A DNA stretch of 64,000 bases from Pseudocoprococcus catus (GTDB lineage: Bacteria > Bacillota > Clostridia > Lachnospirales > Lachnospiraceae): NCBI RefSeq assembly GCF_019734885.1, contig NZ_JAAXCM010000031.1:62001-126000 (forward strand), read 5' to 3'. Of the stretch, positions 1 through 9,500 are shown piece by piece. The notes below the pieces were generated by a model. It was not told where the DNA came from, did not search any database, and saw only the letters and a list, made by a program, of their open reading frames with translations. Position numbers and translations under genes: made by a program. The first letter of the stretch is position 1, and each line of letters starts with the position of its first letter.

Positions 1-2
1 TA

Positions 3-1535
3 AGAGCTGTAACAGAGATGGGATTTGAAGAGGCAACACCTATTCAGGCTAAGGCTATTCCGGAAGTGATGACAGGTCAGGATATTATCGGACAGGCACA
101 GACCGGTACAGGTAAGACGGCTTCTTTCGGTATCCCGATGCTGCAGAAAGTGGATCCGAAGAACAGGCATGTTCAGGCAATCGTTCTCTGCCCGACGAGA
201 GAACTGGCAATCCAGTCAGCAGATGAGATCCGTAAGCTGGCGAAGTTTATGCATGGCATTAAAGTACTGCCGATTTACGGTGGTCAGGATATTGTGAAAC
301 AGATCCGTTCCCTGAAAACCGGTGTTCAGGTACTGATCGGTACACCGGGACGTGTGATGGACCATATGAGACGCCATACGATTAAGTTGGATGATCTGAA
401 GATCCTTGTACTGGACGAAGCGGATGAAATGCTGAATATGGGCTTCCGTGAAGATATTGAGACAATTCTTTCCCAGACACCGGAAGAACGTCAGACATTA
501 CTTTTTTCAGCAACAATGCCTCAGCCGATCATGGAAATTGCCAGAACTTATCAGAAGGATGCCAAGATTGTGAAGGTTGTGAAGAAGGAATTGACAGTTG
601 CCAATATTGAGCAGTACTATTATGAAGTGCGTCCGAAGAACAAAGAAGAAGTGCTTTCAAGACTTTTGGATATTTATAATCCAGCACTCTCTGTTGTATT
701 TTGTAATACAAAGAGACAGGTGGATGAGCTGGTGGAAGGATTAAAGGGCAGAGGTTACTTCGCAGAAGGTCTCCACGGAGATATGAAGCAGCAGCAGCGT
801 GACCGTGTGATGAATGGTTTTCGCAATGGCCGTACAGAGATTCTTGTTGCAACGGATGTGGCTGCCAGAGGTATTGATGTAGACGATGTGGATGCGGTAT
901 TTAATTATGATCTTCCTCAGGATGACGAATATTATGTGCATCGAATCGGCAGAACAGGCCGTGCAGGCAAGAATGGTAAGGCATTTACATTTATTACAGG
1001 CCGTGAGTTCTACAAGTTGAAGGATATTCAGCGTTACTGCCGTACAAAGATCATTGCAAAGCAGGTGCCTTCATTGAATGATGTGGCCAATGTCAAGGCA
1101 GATAAGATTTTTGAAAAGGTAACAGGTATGATCGATGAAGAAAATCTGAAGCCTTATATCAGTATGATCGAAGACAAGCTTGAGAAAGAAGATTATACAA
1201 CACTGGATCTTGCAGCAGCATTTTTGCGAATGGCACTTGGCGATGACGATAAGAGTGTTGAAGTTGATGATTTTGGCGATACAGGTGCTGAGGACGGTAT
1301 GGTGCGTCTTTTTATTAATATTGGCAAGAATCAGAAGGCAAGACCGGGTGATATTCTTGGGGCGATTGCCGGTGAGACAGGTATTGCAGGCAGTCTGATC
1401 GGTACCATCGATATGTATGACAAGTACACATTTGTTGAGGTTCCGAAGGAATATGCCAGGGATGTACTGAATGCGATGTCCCATGCACGTATCAAAGGCC
1501 GCAATATTAATATTGAGCCGGCCAATAGAAAGTAA
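3..1535 (+). CDS. DEAD-box ATP-dependent RNA helicase, 5' end outside window
   Basis: The frame is open from the left edge, so the true start and the first part of the Q motif lie outside; the first ATG inside is at 18. Counting from it, motif I AQTGTGKT is at about 27-34, DEAD at 133-136, SAT at 164-166, and the helicase C domain ends with HRIGRTGRAG. The last ~75 residues look like the DbpA-type RNA-binding domain (PF03880), which in this family directs the enzyme to structured RNA, typically rRNA. This places it with the DeaD/CshA/DbpA helicases that remodel RNA in ribosome assembly or decay. Whether it is the DbpA or the CshA orthologue cannot be decided from the sequence alone. Confidence 0.95.
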   Translation, partial: RAVTEMGFEEATPIQAKAIPEVMTGQDIIGQAQTGTGKTASFGIPMLQKVDPKNRHVQAIVLCPTRELAIQSADEIRKLAKFMHGIKVLPIYGGQDIVKQIRSLKTGVQVLIGTPGRVMDHMRRHTIKLDDLKILVLDEADEMLNMGFREDIETILSQTPEERQTLLFSATMPQPIMEIARTYQKDAKIVKVVKKELTVANIEQYYYEVRPKNKEEVLSRLLDIYNPALSVVFCNTKRQVDELVEGLKGRGYFAEGLHGDMKQQQRDRVMNGFRNGRTEILVATDVAARGIDVDDVDAVFNYDLPQDDEYYVHRIGRTGRAGKNGKAFTFITGREFYKLKDIQRYCRTKIIAKQVPSLNDVANVKADKIFEKVTGMIDEENLKPYISMIEDKLEKEDYTTLDLAAAFLRMALGDDDKSVEVDDFGDTGAEDGMVRLFINIGKNQKARPGDILGAIAGETGIAGSLIGTIDMYDKYTFVEVPKEYARDVLNAMSHARIKGRNINIEPANRK

Positions 1536-1598
1536 TATATCGAATTTGACAGGTGCCTGACAGCAACGATTCTTTAAAGTGAAAGTGGTGAATTGAAT

Positions 1599-1976
1599 AT
1601 GAAGACAAATGATGAATACGAACAGGGTATCAATGAGTCAGGACAGACACAGGTACATCCGGATGTGGTTGAATATGTGGCGGCACACATGCCGGATATG
1701 GATGATCTGATCGATGTGGCCGAGTTATTTAAAGCCTTTGGTGATCTTACAAGATCAAAGATCATCTGTGCACTGGCACAGTCGGAGATGTGTGTCAGTG
1801 ATCTTGCCGTACTGCTTGAAATGAACCAGTCAGCTGTATCCCATCAGCTGCGTATGCTCAAGCAGGTGCGTCTGGTAAAGACGCGAAGAGACGGCAAGGT
1901 TCGCTATTATTCATTGGCAGATGAACATATTCAGAAGTTGTTTCAGGTTGCTTTTGAACATATCATGGAAGATTAA
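1599..1976 (+). CDS. ArsR/SmtB-family metal-sensing repressor
   Basis: A 125-residue winged-helix protein. The recognition region reads EMCVSDLAVLLEMNQSAVSHQL, close to the ELCVCDL core of SmtB/CadC/ArsR proteins. The last helix carries D-x-H-x9-H-x2-E (DEHIQKLFQVAFEHIMED), the arrangement of the alpha-5 zinc site in SmtB/CzrA. The alpha-3 cysteine pair used for arsenic or cadmium is not present, so a zinc-type sensor is inferred. ATG 1599 was chosen over TTG 1593 because a GTGGTG ribosome site lies about 8 nt before it. No metal transporter is adjacent: the next gene is HPr, so its target must be elsewhere or itself. Confidence 0.88.
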   Translation: MKTNDEYEQGINESGQTQVHPDVVEYVAAHMPDMDDLIDVAELFKAFGDLTRSKIICALAQSEMCVSDLAVLLEMNQSAVSHQLRMLKQVRLVKTRRDGKVRYYSLADEHIQKLFQVAFEHIMED

Positions 1977-2052
1977 TTGTTGGTAAATAATGGAAGTTGC
2001 ATAAAAATTTCATTGATTTTTCCAAAAAGAACGTGCTTTTTGCCCAAAAAGA

Positions 2053-2061
2053 TGTTATACT
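2053..2061 (+). promoter_or_regulatory. Extended -10 promoter before HPr
   Basis: TG-n-TATACT (2053-2061) is an extended -10 element; the -35 region is poor. Transcription would start near 2068 and leave a leader of about 125 nt before the HPr start. An 8-bp inverted repeat (GCGCAGAA at 2097-2104, TTCTGCGC at 2142-2149) closes a structured domain inside that leader. Confidence 0.55.
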
Positions 2062-2194
2062 ATACATACATTCAAGTCGAGGATATGAAAGACTTGGCGC
2101 AGAATGAGGGACTTCTGTGCAGGCATATTCCGGATAAGGATTTCTGCGCAGACCTAAGGTATGACATAGGGAAAGTAACGGGGGTTTGATCTTT

Positions 2195-2449
2195 ATGGTT
2201 AGCGCACAGGTGACAATTCATACACCACATGGTCTTCATCTTCGTCCGGCAGGAGAGCTGGCGGAAGAAGCATTAAAGTATCGCTGCAGAGTTTCTCTGG
2301 CACATGGTGATAAGGAGATCAGTGCGAAGAGTCTTCTTGGTATCTTAAGTCTTTGTATCAGACAGGATACAGAGATTACCGTTGTCTGTGACGGCATGGA
2401 CGAGCAGGAGGCTTTGGAAGGCATGGTTCAGTTTATTGAACACTTATAA
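2195..2449 (+). CDS. ptsH: HPr phosphocarrier protein
   Basis: An 84-residue HPr, the family's usual length. It carries the PTS phosphoryl group from enzyme I to sugar-specific EIIA, and in Firmicutes is also a CcpA cofactor. His15 lies in HGLHLRPA and Ser46 in AKSLLGILSL, so both the catalytic and the HPr-kinase site are present, arguing against the Crh paralogue, which lacks the histidine. ATG 2195 fits the GGGGG ribosome site at 2180-2184; TTG 2186 is too close to it. It stands alone: no ptsI follows, and a strong terminator ends the unit. Confidence 0.93.
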   Translation: MVSAQVTIHTPHGLHLRPAGELAEEALKYRCRVSLAHGDKEISAKSLLGILSLCIRQDTEITVVCDGMDEQEALEGMVQFIEHL

Positions 2450-2477
2450 AAGAGAAGACGAATGGATGAAACTGGAA

Positions 2478-2502
2478 GGGCAGTCGCAGGACTGCTCTTT
2501 TT
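2478..2502 (+). terminator. Intrinsic terminator after ptsH
   Basis: GGGCAGTC (2478-2485), loop GCAG, GACTGCTC (2490-2497), then a run of five T. One G-T pair in an otherwise complete 8-bp stem. Confidence 0.9.
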
Positions 2503-2550
2503 GTTTTATCAGGGAAAATTTGTAAAACAGACAGAAAGGATGGGATTTTT

Positions 2551-2809
2551 ATGAAAGAGTCATATGCAGAAAATGAAGAAGTATTTGCGGATATTGTGAT
2601 CAGCGGGCGTATATTTGACTGCAGCGGAAGGCAATTATCAGATCATGTTCGGTAATCCTGTGATGATGAAAGAGGGTGAACCGGCGAATCTGACAGTGTA
2701 TGATGAAAGAGTAGAATCTTATTCGGAACTTGATCAAGACCAATCCAAGGTATTGATGAAAATCGAAGACGGGAAGATTGTCTATAGAAAACGTCATCCA
2801 AACAGATAG
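2551..2809 (+). pseudogene. Short decayed amidohydrolase-like fragment in two frames
   Basis: ATG 2551, with a GAAAGGATGGG ribosome site, opens a 34-residue frame containing FADIVISGRIFDCSGR and stopping at 2653. The next frame, from about 2615, gives 64 residues ending VLMKIEDGKIVYRKRHPNR. The first piece resembles the N-terminal strand of amidohydrolases (ADLVI..GRIFDG) and the second their C-terminal strand (ANLTVYDE...IEDGKIVYRK). Between them the whole metal-binding barrel of such enzymes would be missing. I read this as a remnant with a large internal deletion, but a genuine small protein with a frameshift cannot be excluded. Confidence 0.35.
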
Positions 2810-2922
2810 CAAGTGTCAATTGCATGGAATATCATTTCTTATGCAACGAGAGGGAATACGTCTGGCCGGATTATTGGTATAAAAATAAAAAAGCCCTGCA
2901 AAAGGCTTATAAACAGAGGGAG

Positions 2923-3003
2923 GCCGGATGGCTATTGGGGAACCATCCGGCGAATGTTATGAAAAAATCAAACTGCATAGTAATCATCTGCTTGATTACT
3001 ATG
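2923..3003. other. Two tandem perfect inverted repeats
   Basis: The stretch 2816-3077 holds no credible gene. It has two hairpins: GCCGGATGG (2923-2931) with CCATCCGGC (2943-2951), and CATAGTAATCA (2976-2986) with TGATTACTATG (2993-3003), both perfect. Lying between fragments on the + strand and a gene on the - strand, they may stop transcription from both sides, although neither is followed by a strong T run. Confidence 0.5.
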
Positions 3004-3077
3004 ACTTTATTATAATCGAAAAATGTGTTCAAATTATGTCTGTATCATAAAAGAAATATAAATTTTATTAACAAATG

Positions 3078-3317
3078 TTATTTTTTTGAAGATGCTTCCT
3101 CCGAATTGGATGGCGAATCTTGTTTTTTGTGGCCAAAAATCCTGTACACCAAAACATAACTGTATAAGATGACTGGAATAATAACTGTACAGAAGATAGA
3201 AGCTTTGAACAAATAGGTGGCATTCGGACTGTCGGACAGAGCAAAAACCACAGTTGAACCGTATAGTGCCACAAGCAGAATAACGGCGATCAGCGCAAAT
3301 ATTTTTTTTATTTTCAT
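3078..3317 (-). CDS. Small two-helix membrane protein, unknown function
   Basis: A 79-residue protein with two hydrophobic segments (about residues 4-24 and 36-60) and a polar, serine-rich tail after FGHKK. The first segment could be a signal anchor. ATG 3317 is preferred over the longer frame starting at 3362 because GGAAAGGA lies just before it, and a very good promoter (3392-3421) lies upstream. I do not recognise a family with known function. It is monocistronic and faces the fragments at 2.5-2.8 kb. Confidence 0.75.
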   Translation of the reverse strand: MKIKKIFALIAVILLVALYGSTVVFALSDSPNATYLFKASIFCTVIIPVILYSYVLVYRIFGHKKQDSPSNSEEASSKK

Positions 3318-3321
3318 AGGT

Positions 3322-3734
3322 ATTTCCTTTCCGGAAGCAATCGGTGTTCCGTTTTGAGTCATTCGAAACTAACATGTGTGTTTCTTTAGGTATTGTATAA
3401 CAGCCATCTTTTGTAAGTCAAGAAAGATCTGGGGAAAAAAAGGAAAACCTCCGGCAGCTCGATTGAGAAACCGGAGGTAAAAAAGGGGAGGATAAGTAAA
3501 TTATCTTTTGTATCTGGGGGATAATTCTGATCAATATCGATCAGAACAATAACAGTATATCCACAAAAGGATAATGTTATACATCAGAAGAGTTGATTTG
3601 CAAAAAAGATAATGCTACAATAAAAAACAGCGTGAATAAAAATAATACAGCCAGCAATTGGGGCTGAGAAACGTGCAGCTGAAATTATACAGCGAATGAT
3701 AAGAAATGATAAGATAGTAAGAGCAGGATGATTT
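3322..3734. other. Intergenic stretch with promoter, minus-strand terminator and palindrome
   Basis: Besides the promoter at 3392-3421, an 8-bp hairpin (ACCTCCGG 3447-3454, CCGGAGGT 3471-3478) is followed on the - strand by TTTTCCTTTTTTT. It would act as an intrinsic terminator insulating that promoter from antisense transcription. A separate palindrome TTCTGATC-N6-GATCAGAA (3525-3546) could be an operator. No gene is seen. Confidence 0.5.
3392..3421 (-). promoter_or_regulatory. SigA promoter for the small membrane protein
   Basis: Read on the - strand: TTGACT (3416-3421), 18-nt spacer, TACAAT (3392-3397). Transcription would start near 3385, about 68 nt before the ATG at 3317. Confidence 0.75.
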
Positions 3735-4520
3735 ATGAACGAAAGATTTACATTGGAGAGTACAGTAACAGAAATAACAGAGAATGACAGGGTCAATAAG
3801 AAATTGCCCATTTTTTTTGATCTTGAATTATGCAGTCAGGTAAAATGGCCCTTTTCAAAAATGAAATTAAAAAATATGATGAAGATGACGAAGTTTCCGG
3901 GACAGGACCTGGTGGATGCGGCAAATTTTATTCTGGAAAGGCGGGAAGCCGGAGATAAAACAACGATCCCAATCTGGCGGGGATTGCCGGATGGCGAGGC
4001 AGAGGCGGCAGAACATACGGTTTTAGTTCCGTTTGTGTCTGATAATGAAGACAGACCAGCCGTTATCATCTGTCCGGAATGGGAGAATGGCCGGCAGAAA
4101 ATGATGGAGGAGGGGGTGAAGATAGCAGCAGGCATTTCAGAAATGGGGTGTCAGGCCTTTATTCTGAATCTGCGGGAAGGCAGTGAGGCTGATGATATGG
4201 GACGTGCGATCCGTTTTGTCAGAGCCAATCATCAGAAATTACATGTCCTTTCCGATCAGGTTGTATTGATGGTTTTCGGTGAGATGAAGGTGCCTGCACG
4301 AAAACTCTATTTTCACAGTAAGAGAGTGAAGGATGTGACCCACCGTTATGATGCATTGAAATGTGAGCCGGAAGCACTGTGGATTATCGGACAGCCGGAT
4401 GAGGATGCAGATAAAGATGGAATTTTCTTCTGTGGAAGGGAAGTGCTGTCCACGGATGAAGGAAAGCAGTGGCTCCGTGAAAGAATCATTCGTTCTTGCA
4501 GGTTGATCAAAGACATATAG
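3735..4520 (+). CDS. Alpha/beta-hydrolase-like protein without a recognisable nucleophile motif
   Basis: A 261-residue soluble protein. Residues ~100-150 (VPFVSDNEDRPAVIICPEW, then GVKIAAGISEMGCQAFILNLR) follow the strand pattern of small esterases of the BD-FAE/xylan-esterase type, in which a backbone PAVIICPGGGY leads to the oxyanion loop. The following segment (DMGRAIRFVRANHQKLHVLSDQVVLMVFGE) aligns with the helix and strand before the nucleophile elbow, but the expected G-x-S-x-G is replaced by VFGEMK. It therefore looks like a catalytically dead or diverged hydrolase fold. It lies 37 nt before the S8 protease gene and may be co-transcribed. The family call is my reading of patterns, not a database hit. 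Confidence 0.6.
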   Translation: MNERFTLESTVTEITENDRVNKKLPIFFDLELCSQVKWPFSKMKLKNMMKMTKFPGQDLVDAANFILERREAGDKTTIPIWRGLPDGEAEAAEHTVLVPFVSDNEDRPAVIICPEWENGRQKMMEEGVKIAAGISEMGCQAFILNLREGSEADDMGRAIRFVRANHQKLHVLSDQVVLMVFGEMKVPARKLYFHSKRVKDVTHRYDALKCEPEALWIIGQPDEDADKDGIFFCGREVLSTDEGKQWLRERIIRSCRLIKDI

Positions 4521-4557
4521 TTATTATTAAATGATAATGATATGGAGGAGCATTGCT

Positions 4558-6300
4558 ATGTCAGACCAGAAAATCGAGAACTTACTGAATCTGGCAGCAG
4601 GTTCTACAAATTCAGAAAAGGAAAAGTCGGAGAATCTCGGTGTGGGCTTTGATCCACAGACTGATACATGGGAGATTATTGTGAAATATACCGGGGATAT
4701 TCTGGCACTTGAAAGTCGTTATCCCGGGATACGGATCGTACCTTTACTTGGTCAATACGCCATTGCAACAATCAGGCAAAACCAGTTGGAGGATTTTTCA
4801 AATGAGGAAACAATTACCTACATTGAAAAATCCAAACAGCTGGTTTTTGCTGTTTCTTTGGGAAGAAGCGTTTCCTGTATCAACTCTGTGCAGGCACCGC
4901 CGCTGCAGTTGACAGGAGAGGGCGTTCTGACAGCCCTCATTGATTCCGGGATTGATTATACACATAGGGATTTCAGAAATCCTGACGGGACAACGAGGAT
5001 CCATGCACTATGGGATCAGAGCGTTCAGGGTATGCCGCCGGAAGGATATGACAGAGGTGTATTGTATACAATGGAAGATATTAACCGGGCACTTTCAGCA
5101 GAAACGACGGAAGAGAGAAAAAAGATTGTACCAAGTGAAGACAGAAATGGGCATGGAACCGCGGTGGCGGGCATTATGGCAGGAAATGGTAACAGTTCCG
5201 GCAAAATCAACAGAGGCACAGCGCCGGGAAGTGAGCTGCTTGTGGTGAAAATGGGAACAGCAAATCCAAGGGGGTTTCCAAGAACAACAGAATTGATGCT
5301 TGGGCTGGATTTCGTTATTCGTGAGGCAGTTCGGGTGGGAAAGCCTGTAGCTGTGAATATCAGCTTTGGCAACAGCTATGGTGCCCATGATGGTGAATCT
5401 CTTCTGGAGTCTTATATCAATGCGGTATCTCAGATGTGGAAATGCAGTATTGTCATTGCGGCCGGGAACGATGCAGCTTCTGCAGGGCATTTTTCATCGG
5501 TGATGATATCCGGCCAGAATTTGAATGTCGATATCAGCGTCAGCGAATACGAACCGACATTGAATATTCAGATTTGGAAATATTATGGAGATGAAGCCGC
5601 TATTGAGATTATCAGCCCGTCAGGGGAGAGCAGCGGGGCAATAAAGAAAATACTCGGTACACAACGTTTCCGTCTTGGTGATACAGAGATACTTTTGTAT
5701 TACGGAGAACCGACACCCTATTCTTCAGATCAGGAAATCTATATTGACCTTGTTCCCCGGGAGCAATATATCACAGAGGGAATCTGGACCATTCGGCTCC
5801 TGCCGGGAAAAATTACCAGAGGGAATATACAGATGTGGCTGCCGACCTCAGGTATTTTAAATAGAAATACCGGGTTTTTGCGCCCGGATCCTGATCTGAC
5901 CATTACAGTGCCCGGAACTGCGGAAAAAGCCGTAACCGTAGGTGCTTACAATGCGTGGCTGGATGATTATGCGGATTTTTCAGGGAGAGGTTATATCGGA
6001 GCTTTTGGGCGAGTGAAGCCTGAGCTTGCAGCACCGGGGGTGAATATCACCACAACAGCGGCCGGGGGCGGTTATACGGTGGTATCAGGGACTTCATTTG
6101 CGGCTCCTTTTGTAACAGGATCGGCGGCATTGTTGATGGAGTATGGTATTGTGAGGAAAAATGATCCGTATTTGTATGGGGATAAATTAAAGGCCTATTT
6201 ACTGGCAGGGGCAAGATCACTGCGTGGTATCAGTGTTTATCCGGATGTTCGAGTGGGATATGGGGCCTTATGTACAGCCAAAAGTCTCTCTCATATGTGA
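4558..6300 (+). CDS. S8 subtilisin-family protease, CspB-like
   Basis: A 580-residue serine protease. Catalytic Asp129 is in LIDSGIDYTHRDF, His199 in DRNGHGTAVAGIMAG, Ser513 in GTSFAAPFVTG. A long insert between the Asn strand (AAGNDAAS) and the Ser motif fits the jelly-roll domain of clostridial Csp-type subtilases, which act in germination by cleaving pro-SleC. There is no signal peptide, as in Csp proteins. The first ~100 residues would be a prodomain. ATG 4558 fits GGAGGAG at 4543-4549; the longer frame from 4531 begins before that site. All three catalytic residues are present, so it should be active. A germination role is inference. Confidence 0.9.
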   Translation: MSDQKIENLLNLAAGSTNSEKEKSENLGVGFDPQTDTWEIIVKYTGDILALESRYPGIRIVPLLGQYAIATIRQNQLEDFSNEETITYIEKSKQLVFAVSLGRSVSCINSVQAPPLQLTGEGVLTALIDSGIDYTHRDFRNPDGTTRIHALWDQSVQGMPPEGYDRGVLYTMEDINRALSAETTEERKKIVPSEDRNGHGTAVAGIMAGNGNSSGKINRGTAPGSELLVVKMGTANPRGFPRTTELMLGLDFVIREAVRVGKPVAVNISFGNSYGAHDGESLLESYINAVSQMWKCSIVIAAGNDAASAGHFSSVMISGQNLNVDISVSEYEPTLNIQIWKYYGDEAAIEIISPSGESSGAIKKILGTQRFRLGDTEILLYYGEPTPYSSDQEIYIDLVPREQYITEGIWTIRLLPGKITRGNIQMWLPTSGILNRNTGFLRPDPDLTITVPGTAEKAVTVGAYNAWLDDYADFSGRGYIGAFGRVKPELAAPGVNITTTAAGGGYTVVSGTSFAAPFVTGSAALLMEYGIVRKNDPYLYGDKLKAYLLAGARSLRGISVYPDVRVGYGALCTAKSLSHM

Positions 6301-6533
6301 AAGCTAAATATATGCAAGTGGCATGTTATTGAGAATACTACATTTTTCCAACAATTCAAGGGGGATCATTTTCTCTGTTTTTTCATTCTGTTCTTTAGAG
6401 AATCGTGAACTAAAAGATATAAAATATCGTGGTCTTCGGAAATGGGCTGTTTGGAGTCTTGAATATTGTCGATTATTTCTGATCGGAATCAATTCTATTT
6501 TTAGCAATTGCCTCTTTTCTGCTACATAATCGT

Positions 6534-6578
6534 ATAAGCTGTCGGGTTCAGTATTTGCCCGACAGCTTATTTGTTTAT
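6534..6578. terminator. Strong hairpin between convergent genes
   Basis: A perfect 13-bp stem, ATAAGCTGTCGGG (6534-6546) and CCCGACAGCTTAT (6558-6570), followed on + by TTGTTTA. It ends the protease unit and may also stop the kinase gene from the other strand. Positions 6301-6533 show no gene. Confidence 0.8.
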
Positions 6579-9500
6579 AGGGACTGTAAAATCATTTCAA
6601 TCATTTTTTCTGAGTCAAGGGGTTTGATCAGATGACCGTTCATACCGGCTTTTTGACTCTGGCTGATACTGTCTGATGTGCATTGTGCGGTCATGGCCAG
6701 AATAACAACTGACTGTGCATCACTTCTTGAAAGTGCGCGGATTCTTCGGGTTGCTTCAAGGCCATCCATGACAGGCATCATGATATCCATCAATATAGCA
6801 TCAAAGCTGCCGGGATCGGAAGCTTTGAACTGGTGGATGGCTTCCTGCCCATTCCATGCTTTGGAGACAACGGCACCGTGATCTTCAAGATAAAATTCAG
6901 CAATCTCCATATTGATGGCATTGTCTTCTACGATCAGCAGGTGAAGTCCTGACAATTCCCGACCTTTCTGAATCTCCGGCAGAGTGCTTTCTGCTTCAGA
7001 AGATGGATATTTGGAAGATGAATCAATCCGGAGCGGAAGTCGGAAGGTGAAGGTCGTACCGACGTTAAGGGTACTTTCTACCTGAATCGTTCCGCCCATT
7101 TTGTCGATCAGTGCTTTGACGATGGACATACCAAGACCGGTGCCTTTGTATTGTGTGCGGGCATCCGTTTCTTCCTGAGTAAAAGGCTGGAACAATTTTT
7201 CTTTTATGAAGGACTCAGATATACCAATGCCGGTATCCCGGATCATAAATTCATAGACTGCAGTTGTATCATCGAAAGAAATTTCGCTGGCATAAGTATC
7301 AATGCTTCCGCCCGGCTTGTTGTATTTGATGGCGTTGCTGAACAGGTTAAGCATAATCTGGCGGATTCGAAGTGGGCTTCCCACCAGTCGGATATGCTGT
7401 ATATTCTTCTTGTGAATATGATAGGTGATCCCGCGTTCGATCATCTGGGCATCCACAAGGGAAGAGACTTCTGACATCAGTTCCTGCAGATCAAATGGTA
7501 TCTGTTCCAGATCTTCATGTCCCGATTCCAGTTTGCTCATATCCAGAACATCATTAATCAGAGCCAGAAGATGACTGGATGAGAGATGAATTTTATTCAG
7601 ACAATCATCAACCTTCTTTTCGTCAGAACGGTTTTTGCGGATGATTTCAAGCATACCCATAATGCCGTTGATCGGTGTGCGGATATCATGGCTCATACGG
7701 TTCATAAATTCCGTTTTGGCCTTATTGGCTGAATCCGCTTCCTCGAAAGCAACTTGCAGGCGCTCTTTTTCCTGTTGTTCTTTTTCGTGAAAAACAGATG
7801 TATTCCTGAACAAGATCATACCATGGACTACGGGGATTTCACGATTGGTTTTCTCGTCATAAAGTGTATCCTGAGACATCAGAACCATTTTCTGAAGCCA
7901 TACCCAGTTGCCGTCGGCTGACTTTTCCCGGTATTCGACGGTGATCTGTTTGGAACCGGTACGAAAACGTTCCAGCAGTTTTTCGGAGGAATCAACAATC
8001 CGGTAATTCTCCATTGTTTCTTCAGAAATATACTGGCTCCGGGCCATGCAGTATTCATTGTAAGAGCAGGGCGGATGAATTCCGAAGCTGAAATCATCTG
8101 CAGCGGCATGATAGAAAATCTTCTCCAGCTGATCATGGGTGAGGTCAACATTGTAGACGGCTTCTGCCGTTTCCATCAGGGCATCAACATAATTGCTGTT
8201 TTCAATAATGGACTGCTTCATCTGTTCGTAATATTGTGTCAGCTGGCGCTTCTCGTTGTCAAGGCTGTCTGCTTTCTTGTGAAAGCTTTCAAAGCCGAGA
8301 ATAAAGTGGTGGAGCTGTCCGGCTGCATCGGCGTCTGCAAACAAAATTGTCAGCCGACCCCGGTGTACAGTGCCGTCTTTGTGGTATTGATACGGTACTG
8401 AGAGATGACAGTCAGAGCCGGAAAGCTGAGCAGCGATATTGGAAAGCTGCAGTGTCTGCCACAGAGAACGGTGGGTGCCGTCATCTGTGAGATTTTGAAC
8501 GATCTGTTCAACAGCACCTGAATAACTGCCGTTATCTGCAAGAAAGAAATTAGAGCTGGCACGAAGAATGGTATACTGATCCAACCGGGCATCACAGTAA
8601 ATACAGTCAGAAAAGAGATATCCCTGGGTATTGATCTGGTTCAGAAGACGATAGTGCAGCTTTTTGACTGCCGCAGCTTCTTCAATCCTGGCTTGGTTCT
8701 TGTCAATATACATATTCTTGTCGGCATGGATAAACAGGTCACGCATGGTACAGGTGTCATAATCTGTGGATAATGCATATCCCGCAGCATAGCTCAGCGG
8801 CATCTCCGGATGCAGTGTGGAATAATCATCAATGTACTGACGGATATCCTGAAGACACTTTTGTATGTCGCTGTGGGTCATATTATGAAAAATGGCAATG
8901 AACTCATCACCGCCGTCCCTTCCGACAAAGTGCTGCGCCGGAATCGCTTTTCGAAGCTGGATGGCAAAGGTGCGGATATATTCATCACCCTTATCATGAC
9001 CGAGATTATTGTTGATGTTGCGCAGATTATTCAGATCAAAAACGCAGACAGCAACGGAAGAAGCAGTATCCACAGCATCCGGTGCATTCAAAATCTCTTC
9101 GCATTTATTCTTGTTCGGCAGACCGGTGGATTCATCCAGATAAACTTTGCTCTGGAGGACCCTGTTCTGTGCAGCATACTGCAGTGCTCGAACAAATTCA
9201 GCAGCGATCAGCAGAATAAGCAAAACGATATCCACCAGTACGATACGCTCCAATTGGTTAAGAGAGGAGGCCAGACGCTGGGAATAAGCTTCTGCCAGAC
9301 CGGTGGCTGTATCACATATTGAAAAGAAATACTCACTCTTGCTGATGATGTCTGTATTCTCATAACCTTTTTCACGGACCAGTTGGATCTCCTGCTTCAA
9401 ATCCTCAAAGTAAGTTTCCAGTTCCTGCATTTTATTCTGAAAAGCTTCATCATTGAGACGGATAAGATCCAGGGAATCACTTCCGTTTCTCAGACCGTCG

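Noticed and set aside
2824-3015. 63-codon frame containing a hydrophobic end
   Set aside because: It runs through two inverted repeats, lacks a ribosome site and gives no recognisable protein.
3584-3811. Hydrophobic 75-codon frame on the minus strand
   Set aside because: No ribosome site before its ATG, and it overlaps the 5' end of a better supported plus-strand gene.
6304-6529. Two overlapping short frames after the protease gene
   Set aside because: Opposite strands of the same AT-rich stretch, no ribosome site and no similarity to known proteins.
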